Source of the DNA: Adlercreutzia sp. ZJ304
Lineage (GTDB): Bacteria > Actinomycetota > Coriobacteriia > Coriobacteriales > Eggerthellaceae
DNA: 47,143 nt
Assembly: GCF_011039075.1 (NCBI RefSeq)
Contig: NZ_JAAKEG010000014.1
Coordinates: 1-47,143 of the forward strand
Reading direction: 5' to 3'
Made by a program: the position numbers and the translations under genes. A model generated the notes under the pieces. That model had not been told where the DNA came from. It was given only the letters and a program-made list of their open reading frames with translations, and did no database searches. Below are positions 32,657 through 39,341 of this stretch, piece by piece (position 1 is the stretch's first letter; every line of letters starts with the position of its first letter).

Positions 32657-32798
32657 TGGTCAAAACTTCCAGCTTTCCACAGCCAAGTTGTCTGATAAGC
32701 AACTTGAATTATGGAGAACACTGGGCAAACAGAAATTATTGTTGCATTAACGGGCGTAAATTGCCGTTTCGACCGTGGAAAGTCGGAAGTTTTGACCA
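32657..32798. mobile_element. MITE-like element, copy 1 (142 bp, 24-bp terminal inverted repeats)
   Basis: The left end TGGTCAAAACTTCC(ag)CTTTCCAC matches the complement of the right end except for the two bases in brackets. Inside is a second dyad, CAAGTTG-N9-CAACTTG. Copy 2 at 35634-35775 is nearly identical and copy 3 at 33994-34124 is divergent. Identity with copy 2 continues about 100 bp past the right end, to about 32898. There is no transposase gene and no clear target-site duplication. Apparent short frames inside on both strands are by-products of the structure. Confidence 0.8.
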
Positions 32799-32991
32799 TT
32801 TTATTGGTAAAAAACTCCTAATGACATATCTACGCTAACACTTAAACACTGTTGCGCTTTCTGCATGGTCTAAGCGGACAGGATGAATGTCTTTGCCAAT
32901 TTTGCAATCAAGGGAACAAATCCACGACATTTTTGTTCTTACTCCGTTCTTGGCAACATATCCACAACTGAAATTTTCAATCCTATTGCTT

Positions 32992-33549
32992 TTACACCGT
33001 TTGGCTAAACGGAATAAAAGCAATGGGATTATCTAACCTCTCACTTATAACTTTGTCCATCCAAACAATGCTATACCATTTTCTAAATTTGTATCCGACC
33101 AGATTATGTCTCCCCACAATTTCAAATCCCATTTTCTTATGAAATTTTTCACTGGCATCTGTAAGATGTTCATCTTTTCCATCAGGACTTGCAATACATG
33201 CGTGAACTGTGCATATATTCTGCTTAATCAACAATTCTTCGAGTTTCAAATATAAACTACTACCTATGCCTTGACCTCTGCAATCTTGTTTTACATATAC
33301 AGATAATTCTACAGAATGTTTATATGCTTCTCTTGAATGGAAAGAACTTGCATATGCATATCCAACAATTGTGTCATTTTCGACAGCAACAAGATAAGGA
33401 TACTCTATCAGTGTATTTCTTATTCTATTTTGAAATTCATCTATGCTCGGAACTTCATATTCAAAAGATACCGCAGTATTTAGAACATATGGCATATATA
33501 TTTCTCTAATGGTTTCTGCATCCTCAATAGTAGCTATTCTTATCTCCAT
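32992..33549 (-). CDS. GNAT-family N-acetyltransferase (phosphinothricin-acetyltransferase-like)
   Basis: The 185-residue protein matches the Pat/Bar-like GNAT group: IRIATIEDAETIREIYMPYVLNTAVSFEYE at the start, then VGYAYASSFHSREAYKHSVELSVYV, the acetyl-CoA-binding QDCRGQGIGSSLYLKLEELL, and FHKKMGFEIVGRHNLVGYKF. Members acetylate amino groups of phosphinothricin, methionine sulfone or related compounds; the natural substrate is unknown. The gene is clearly more AT-rich than the housekeeping genes around it, suggesting recent transfer. I chose ATG 33549 over GTG 33561. It stands alone between repeat elements. Confidence 0.85.
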   Translation of the reverse strand: MEIRIATIEDAETIREIYMPYVLNTAVSFEYEVPSIDEFQNRIRNTLIEYPYLVAVENDTIVGYAYASSFHSREAYKHSVELSVYVKQDCRGQGIGSSLYLKLEELLIKQNICTVHACIASPDGKDEHLTDASEKFHKKMGFEIVGRHNLVGYKFRKWYSIVWMDKVISERLDNPIAFIPFSQTV

Positions 33550-33674
33550 TACTCTTCTCACTCAGCTTTTCTTGGTACTTATGTGAACCTCACTAATTTA
33601 TACCAACGTAACTTTGTCCCACTATAAACTTCAATTATTTCTTACTCCACAGATGGAGCGATATTCTCATTTAT

Positions 33675-33803
33675 CAGCTTTTGACATCAACACCACGCAC
33701 TCCACATGATCGGTGTGGGGGAACATGTCAACAGGTTGGATGCTTTCTATAGCATAGCCACCTTGCAGAAGATTTTCCGCATCGCGCACTTGGGTTTTAG
33801 GGT
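33675..33803 (-). pseudogene. Displaced 3' end of an rlmD/rumA-type methyltransferase gene
   Basis: About 124 bp match 37059-37182, the 3' part of the intact methyltransferase gene, with only four mismatches. On the minus strand it encodes NPKTQVRDAENLL through HVECVVLM unchanged, then ends SKADK and stop, whereas the intact copy ends SREKLDFIMY. Upstream of the NPKT codons similarity stops abruptly. All four differences are silent, so it was under selection as a gene end until recently. It looks like the original 3' end pushed away by an insertion. Confidence 0.8.
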
Positions 33804-33993
33804 TGAAGAACTTGAGCTTTCAAGTTTCACCGTTTCGTTTGTGATAGCTGGCGCTGCGCTATTGGAATTGTTGCTTTCTGCGCCTGCGGTTTCGACATTA
33901 GCGCTTAACTGGGTTGTGTGCCGATTGCGAAATGACCGCGTTCTCTGCTTCTGCCTCAAACGCAATTGCGCTGGGAAATTTGTTGCTAGAAAA

Positions 33994-34124
33994 TGGTCAA
34001 AAATTCCGGCTTTCCACGGTTTTTAGACGCTTTATTTGCTTGAAATGTGGAGGATACTGGGCAAACGTACTCTTGCGCGACTATTTCAACATCTTCGACC
34101 GTGGAAAGTCGAACTTTTTGACCA
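33994..34124. mobile_element. MITE-like element, copy 3 (131 bp, divergent)
   Basis: The left end TGGTCAAAAATTCC-GG-CTTTCCAC and right end GTGGAAAG...TTTTTGACCA correspond to the terminal repeats of copies 1 and 2. The centre differs but keeps ATACTGGGCAAAC and TTCGACCGTGG. The A-run left and T-run right of the ends extend the palindrome (AAAATGGTC with GACCATTTT). It lies between the displaced gene end and the fic gene. Confidence 0.7.
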
Positions 34125-34150
34125 TTTTTGCGTAAAAATCTTTCCGCCCT

Positions 34151-34987
34151 TTAGTTTTCAGACGTTTTGAGCTTATCGCTAATATGTAGTGCGCGGTTAT
34201 GCAGCGGATGATTTTCGTCCATCAACAGATTACGCAGGAATATCTCGAGATATTCTGTCGTTTCGTGAATTCCATTTTTCAAATCGTTATAGTTAGCTCT
34301 AACTAACGCATTACGAAAATACCATGCATTTTCGGCAAAAATATCATTCGTTACATCAAAACCCAGCGTGCGAAGGTATTTAATGAAGAACACAGCTGTT
34401 GTTCTAGTATTACCCTCACCAAACACATGAATCTGCCACAAACGAGAGATAAAAACTGCTAAATGATGAATAATTTCATCCATCGAAAGATTACGATATG
34501 AAAAATTCTTTTCTTTAGAAAAATCATAGTCTAATGTGGCGCGCAATTCCGTTGCGCTGCCGTATATTACCGTATTCCCATCAAGCACCCATTCTTGTTT
34601 TGTAATGTTGTAATCCCTGATACATCCAGCACAAGGATAAATACCAGCAAACAGTTTTCGATGAATAGAAAGATACTCATTCGGAGTAAAACTAAATGCC
34701 TGTTCTGATAGAAGTGCAGCAATTCTTGCTGAAACTTTGTCGGCCTCTTCCGTACGATCGTCCGCATTGCCGACGGGCTTTTCGTCGTAATAGGCTTGCA
34801 AAAGTGCGTTTGCTTCTTCGAAAGAAATTTCACCTTCAATATTGCGAATAGCGGTATGCATCAGATATTCCGACGTTTTAAGCCTATCAACCGCTTGCAA
34901 ACCAATGGCTGTATGCCACGCATACCCTTTGTAACGCTTAGTGGGCTCAGATTCTTTTGTGTATTCACTAAATAGATCCTTTTCCAC
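34151..34987 (-). CDS. Fic-domain protein
   Basis: Fic proteins usually AMPylate target proteins. The 278-residue protein has the Fic core: FTPNEYLSIHRKLFAGIYPCAG, then the active loop IHVFGEGNTRTTAVF with His187, Phe189, Glu191, Gly192, Asn193 and Arg195. Compared with the canonical HxFx(D/E)GNGRxxR, the second Gly is Thr194 and the second Arg position is Ala198, as in a common subgroup. FIKYLRTLGFDVTNDIF and FRNALVRANY follow. An IRNIEGE stretch near residue 50 recalls an inhibitory-helix region but lacks the usual Ser/Thr. A 24-codon frame (MRAARLLDTILKDLDKAL...) ends just upstream at about 34996; whether it is a broken antitoxin is unclear. The gene sits in the AT-rich island. Confidence 0.85.
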   Translation of the reverse strand: MEKDLFSEYTKESEPTKRYKGYAWHTAIGLQAVDRLKTSEYLMHTAIRNIEGEISFEEANALLQAYYDEKPVGNADDRTEEADKVSARIAALLSEQAFSFTPNEYLSIHRKLFAGIYPCAGCIRDYNITKQEWVLDGNTVIYGSATELRATLDYDFSKEKNFSYRNLSMDEIIHHLAVFISRLWQIHVFGEGNTRTTAVFFIKYLRTLGFDVTNDIFAENAWYFRNALVRANYNDLKNGIHETTEYLEIFLRNLLMDENHPLHNRALHISDKLKTSEN

Positions 34988-35302
34988 TTCTAGTTACCTC
35001 ACTGTTTTCGTTAGGGCTTTATCGAGGTCTTTCAGAATTGTATCAAGAAGCCTAGCCGCACGCATCAAGTTTATCAATCGTGCGAAAAACCAACCAAACG
35101 TGTCTGTGTTAGCGTTTGAATTTTGTTATATGCTATTTTAGCTATTCAAGTGCATCTATCGCAAAAAGCTGACGATATCAAACCATATAGCATCGCAGAA
35201 AGCTGACAATGAACAGATCAGAGCATTAAGCTAAAACCTTATAAGGAACATAAAGAGATAGGTCTATTTTGCCTATTTCAACATTTGAACCATGATATAA
35301 AA

Positions 35303-35515
35303 TCATATAGCAATTTTCTTGCGCGCACATAAAGCATCGAGAGCATCGAGTGTTGAAGAAATTGAAAGCGTATGTTCAATTTCATAATTCTCTTCCAGAG
35401 CCTTAATGCCCCCATATGAAGAAAGCATTAAATAAGCATCTTTGGGAGAAATATTTTTCTCAATAGCATATTCATTAACTATCATGACCATGTAGTCAAT
35501 TTCTTTCTCATACAT
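35303..35515 (-). CDS. DUF3791 family small protein
   Basis: The 70-residue protein matches DUF3791: an N-terminal helix (DYMVMIVNEYAIEKNISPKDAYLML), the SYGGIKALEENYEIEHTLS block with its conserved HTLS, and a short C-terminal helix. Such proteins are frequently found beside DUF3990 genes and are thought to belong to small, possibly toxin-antitoxin-like, accessory modules; no DUF3990 gene is visible here. AGAGGTG lies upstream of the ATG at 35515. About 320 bp between fic and this gene carry two imperfect copies of ATCGCAxAAAGCTGAC (about 35158 and 35191) and nothing else recognisable. Confidence 0.7.
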   Translation of the reverse strand: MYEKEIDYMVMIVNEYAIEKNISPKDAYLMLSSYGGIKALEENYEIEHTLSISSTLDALDALCARKKIAI

Positions 35516-35633
35516 ATTCCAATATCACACCTCTCTATTCTCTCAATTCGATTTGCGCCATTACACCGCAGGAAGAATGTATAGATATCGCTTAGAGAGC
35601 AAGGGCACGTTAGGAAATTTTTGGCGTGAAAGT

Positions 35634-35775
35634 GGTCAAAACTTCCAGCTTTCCACAGCCAAGTTGTCTGATAAGCAACTTGAATTATGGAGAACACTGG
35701 GCAAACAGAAATTATTGTTGCATTAACGGGCATAAATTGCCGTTTCGACCGTGGAAAGTCGGAAGTTTTGACCAT
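35634..35775. mobile_element. MITE-like element, copy 2 (142 bp)
   Basis: It is nearly identical to copy 1 across all 142 bp (one difference noted, in CGGGCRTAAATTG), with the same terminal inverted repeats starting TGGTCAAAACTTCC. The matching block continues to about 35874 with a few substitutions, so the duplicated unit is about 242 bp. It lies between the DUF3791 gene and the unknown 323-residue gene. Confidence 0.8.
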
Positions 35776-35935
35776 TTTATTGGTAAAAAACTCCTAATGG
35801 TATATCTACGCTAATGCTTAAACACTGTTGCGCTTTCTGCATGGTCTAAGCAGACAGGCTGAATGTCTTTGCCACTTCGACCATCCTGAGAACATTTTTA
35901 CTGCGATTTCGTATATTAAAAACGCTAAATATTAT

Positions 35936-36907
35936 TTAACGAGTAAATGTATCGTTGCCGCAATCTATAATATAACCTCGTTCAATACATTTTTCGATAA
36001 GTATTTTGGCGTCCGACGACCCATATCCTAAATCATCTTCAATTTTGCATAACAGCTCATCAAGCGTATACGTTTCTCCGCCTTCATTAAAATAACCTCC
36101 CACCGTTAGAAACTCTTTTTTTAAAAAAGCAAATTCTTTTTCTCCCCAAAACATTTCAGCTAAATTCATGTACCTTATTACATCATCACATGTCTCTATA
36201 GACAGCGATCCGTTTTTAATAATCTCATCAATAAGTTGTTCGCTTTCTATGAAATACACTTCATGGCAATATTCATAAATGTTCTTAAAAGAACTGAGAT
36301 AATCTTCTAAACCACTTTTATTACTAGATGATGATTTACTCAAAACAGCTTCTGATGATTTTTGGAAATATCGATCAAGTTCATAGATAAAGAGGTCAAA
36401 CCTATCAAACTTATTACTTCCTTTAAATTCTTGCATACTCCCCATTGCCTCCATTAAAGAAAAGTTCAAAAGGGTATGATGCATCTCTTTGCATTTTTTT
36501 AATTGCAGCAGTGCTTCTTCATTTTCTCCAATAAGTTTTTGGAATAGTTTGCATTTCTCTTCATTGAAATTAAAATCGCATTCACCGCCTACTCTACGTG
36601 TTGCGCAACACCATTCAACATTGCAGTTATTGGTTTTTCTCTCCGCAGAGTTGTGTAGCGCATATAATCTATTTGCCCCGTTTGACGCAATCTTTAAATT
36701 AGCATAGTTGTACCCATCAAATTTTTCGCCGCATCTACGATTTAATTTTTCGTAGAATGTGTAAAAATGCAGATTTTTAAAATTATAATTTTTTCTGATG
36801 CTGAATTTTGAATTTGATTCCAAATAATATTTTTTATAATGTTCCCACGCTTCAATGGAAGAATCTGGTTCAAAGCTACTGGATTCTATTTTTTTGTTTT
36901 TAAACAT
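35936..36907 (-). CDS. Uncharacterised 323-residue AT-rich protein
   Basis: I do not recognise this protein. It is rich in Asn, Lys, Glu, Phe and Tyr with no signal peptide or membrane helix. A central cysteine cluster, CNVEWCCATRRVGGEC near residues 94-109 preceded by RLYALHNSAE, could bind metal. The C-terminal 70 residues (TYTLDELLCKIEDDL...CIERGYIIDCGNDTF) look like a small winged-helix-like segment. GGAGAAG is 6 nt upstream of the ATG, and the frame is long and clean, so it is probably a real gene. Its low GC and position between a MITE-like copy and the rlmD gene suggest cargo of the island. A defence or phage-related role is possible but nothing in the sequence proves it. Confidence 0.6.
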   Translation of the reverse strand: MFKNKKIESSSFEPDSSIEAWEHYKKYYLESNSKFSIRKNYNFKNLHFYTFYEKLNRRCGEKFDGYNYANLKIASNGANRLYALHNSAERKTNNCNVEWCCATRRVGGECDFNFNEEKCKLFQKLIGENEEALLQLKKCKEMHHTLLNFSLMEAMGSMQEFKGSNKFDRFDLFIYELDRYFQKSSEAVLSKSSSSNKSGLEDYLSSFKNIYEYCHEVYFIESEQLIDEIIKNGSLSIETCDDVIRYMNLAEMFWGEKEFAFLKKEFLTVGGYFNEGGETYTLDELLCKIEDDLGYGSSDAKILIEKCIERGYIIDCGNDTFTR

Positions 36908-37028
36908 AATTTCTTCTCCATTTTCATAAATCTTATCTACTCAGCAAACGCCATCGAAAGCAGTACGGATATGCTTCCTTCAACAAAAAACTGCCGATAA
37001 GATTGAGTGAACGCTTCTGTTAATGCCC

Positions 37029-38282
37029 CTAATACATTATAAAATCAAGCTTTTCCCTTGACATCAACACCACGCACTCCACGTGGTCGGTGTGGGGAAA
37101 CATGTCAACAGGTTGGATGCTTTCTATAGCATAGCCACCTTGCAGAAGATTTTCCGCATCGCGCACTTGAGTTTTAGGGTTGCATGAAATGTAGACGATG
37201 CGCGACGGCGCCAACGCACAAGCAGCATTTAGAAATTGTGGCGTAGACCCACTTCGTGGCGGATCCATCATAAGCACCGTATTTTCGCTTTTTGCCCCAT
37301 CTATGCCGCACTGTGCAGCCCTAACAAGAAAATCGGTCGCATCTTCGACGAAAAATTCCGCATTTGTTATGCCGTTGTGCTTAGCGTTTTGACGCGCATC
37401 GCGTATGGCAGGCTCTACGCAGTCTAGCCCAAGCACGCGCGCAGCACCACGCGAAGCCGCCACAAGCCCTATAGTTCCGGTTCCGCAATATGCATCTATT
37501 ACGGTTTGCGTACCGTTCAGCTTCGCAGCATCAATGGCCGCAGTATACAACGCTTCGGTTTGACATACATTTACCTGATAGAAAGACTGCGACGATATGC
37601 GAAAAGTAAGCCCACAAAGCCCGTCCAGTATAAAACCCGGTCCGTAAAGCACGCGCTCAGTTTCGCCTAGTATCACATTCGTCTGACGCATATTCACATT
37701 CTGCACCACAGTTGTTATTTCAGGAACACGCCGCACTAATTCACGACAAAACGATTTTGAAAATGGAAATTGATCGCTGTTGGTTACAAGTGTTACCAGA
37801 ACTTCCCCACTAAATTGACCCACCCGCACAACAGCATGGCGAAGAAAACCCTCTCCTGTATCTTCATTGTAAGGCGCAATTTTCCACTTCAACATAAGAC
37901 TGCGCACAGCCTGTACCACGCGCTTGCCGGTTTCGTTTTCAATAAGACAGCCATCCGTTGGCACAAGCTTATGCGTACCCTGCGCATACATTCCAGTGGC
38001 AACCGCAAACGCACCCGGTCTTGCGCCGCGCGCAGGCGCAAACGGCGACACAACTTTGTTGCGATAATGATACGGGGTCTGCATGCCTATTATGGGACGC
38101 ACGCGCTTTGGGCTAGCCAATCCGGCAAACAATTCCTCAATGTAAGCCTGCTTTTTAGCCAATTGCTCATCATAGGGAATGTCTATCATGGTGCAGGCTC
38201 CGCAGCGCGCGCTAACCGCGCATGCAGAAGCGCCCGATGCGGGGTGCTTCTGCGGGTATTTTTGTTTCCTAGATTTGTTCAC
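37029..38282 (-). CDS. rlmD: 23S rRNA (uracil-5-)-methyltransferase, RlmD/RumA family
   Basis: The enzyme makes 5-methyluridine in 23S rRNA (or tRNA) using SAM. Cys21, Cys27 and Cys30 (CAVSARCGAC) plus Cys112 (PTDGCLI) fit the 4Fe-4S site of this family; an N-terminal TRAM domain is absent. FYQVNVCQTEALY, DAYCGTGTIGLVAA (SAM binding), MMDPPRSG and the catalytic-cysteine loop VYISCNPKT are all visible, with HVECVVLM near the end. The start is GTG at 38282, 12 bp after cysK, without a clear ribosome site. The last residues differ from the displaced 3' copy at 33675-33803, hinting that the present 3' end came with inserted DNA. Confidence 0.9.
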   Translation of the reverse strand: MNKSRKQKYPQKHPASGASACAVSARCGACTMIDIPYDEQLAKKQAYIEELFAGLASPKRVRPIIGMQTPYHYRNKVVSPFAPARGARPGAFAVATGMYAQGTHKLVPTDGCLIENETGKRVVQAVRSLMLKWKIAPYNEDTGEGFLRHAVVRVGQFSGEVLVTLVTNSDQFPFSKSFCRELVRRVPEITTVVQNVNMRQTNVILGETERVLYGPGFILDGLCGLTFRISSQSFYQVNVCQTEALYTAAIDAAKLNGTQTVIDAYCGTGTIGLVAASRGAARVLGLDCVEPAIRDARQNAKHNGITNAEFFVEDATDFLVRAAQCGIDGAKSENTVLMMDPPRSGSTPQFLNAACALAPSRIVYISCNPKTQVRDAENLLQGGYAIESIQPVDMFPHTDHVECVVLMSREKLDFIMY

Positions 38283-38294
38283 AAGCGAGGCATT

Positions 38295-39230
38295 TTACTC
38301 CGAGAAGGCAAACATTGCAGTGGTCAAATAGCGCTCTCCAGTATCGGGAAGAATTACCACAATATTCTTACCCGCATTCTGCGGTCGCTTAGCCACACTT
38401 GTGGCAGCAGCAACAGCAGCGCCCGAAGATATGCCTACCAAAAGCCCATCATTAGCAGCAAGTTCACGACCAACTTCAAACGCTTCTTCATCTTGAATGG
38501 TTATAACTTCGTCGTAAACTTCAGTATCAAGCGTATCGGGAACAAAACCTGCACCAATGCCTTGAATCTTATGCGAGCCAGCGCACCCGCTAGACAACAC
38601 CGGCGACCCAGCAGGCTCTACAGCAATTACCTGTATATTCGCATTCTGCTCCTTCAAATACGCGCCAGCACCCGACACAGTGCCTCCGGTTCCAACACCC
38701 GCCACTAAAATATCCACCTTACCATCTGTGGCATTCCATATTTCAGGACCAGTAGTTTTATAGTGAATAGCCGGATTTGCAAGATTTGTAAACTGCGACG
38801 GAATGAACGAATTCGGAATTTCTGCAGCCAGTTCTTCAGCGCGAGCAATGGCACCCTTCATGCCTTTCGTGCCATCAGTTAGCACCAGTTCGGCACCGTA
38901 TGCACGCATTAAGTTACGACGCTCTACCGACATAGTTTCTGGCATAGTTATTATCAGACGATTTCCACGCACAGCTGCTATTGCAGCAAGCCCAATCCCG
39001 GTATTTCCCGAAGTGGGTTCTATTAGCACAGTCTCATCATTTATTTTTCCAGAGGCAACAGCATCTTCTATCATGGCTTTGGCAACCCTGTCCTTCACCG
39101 AGCCGGCAGGATTGAAGTATTCCACTTTCCCTATTAGCCTTGCTTTCAGCTGATGATTTTTCTCATAGTTAGTCAACTCTACAAGTGGAGTATTGCCTAT
39201 AAGCTCTGCTGTATTTTTATAAATAGCCAT
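38295..39230 (-). CDS. cysK: Cysteine synthase A (O-acetylserine sulfhydrylase)
   Basis: This PLP enzyme makes cysteine from O-acetylserine and sulfide. The PLP lysine is Lys46 in VEYFNPAGSVKDR; EPTSGNTGIGLA is the substrate loop, GVGTGGTVSGAG binds the PLP phosphate, and VGISSGAA is the late conserved block. The length of 311 residues is normal. ATG 39230 is preferred to 39233 because GGAGG then lies 5 nt upstream. It leads a two-gene unit with rlmD. No serine acetyltransferase gene is in the window. Confidence 0.95.
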   Translation of the reverse strand: MAIYKNTAELIGNTPLVELTNYEKNHQLKARLIGKVEYFNPAGSVKDRVAKAMIEDAVASGKINDETVLIEPTSGNTGIGLAAIAAVRGNRLIITMPETMSVERRNLMRAYGAELVLTDGTKGMKGAIARAEELAAEIPNSFIPSQFTNLANPAIHYKTTGPEIWNATDGKVDILVAGVGTGGTVSGAGAYLKEQNANIQVIAVEPAGSPVLSSGCAGSHKIQGIGAGFVPDTLDTEVYDEVITIQDEEAFEVGRELAANDGLLVGISSGAAVAAATSVAKRPQNAGKNIVVILPDTGERYLTTAMFAFSE

Positions 39231-39341
39231 CATTTCCTCCCGAGTCAGTAGCGCAACGATGCCTTTAGTTAATAGTTTGCATCCTATCCATCAAAGAGGA
39301 AATAATCTAGAAACTGAGTTATAGCGATTTTCGATAGCTGC

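Noticed and set aside
34996-35070. Functional antitoxin gene upstream of fic
   Set aside because: Only a 24-codon frame with no ribosome site is present, too weak to annotate.
32611-35775. Open frames inside the MITE-like copies (for example at 32611-32799 and 35482-35775)
   Set aside because: They arise from the repeated, palindromic sequence, have no ribosome site and no protein-like features.
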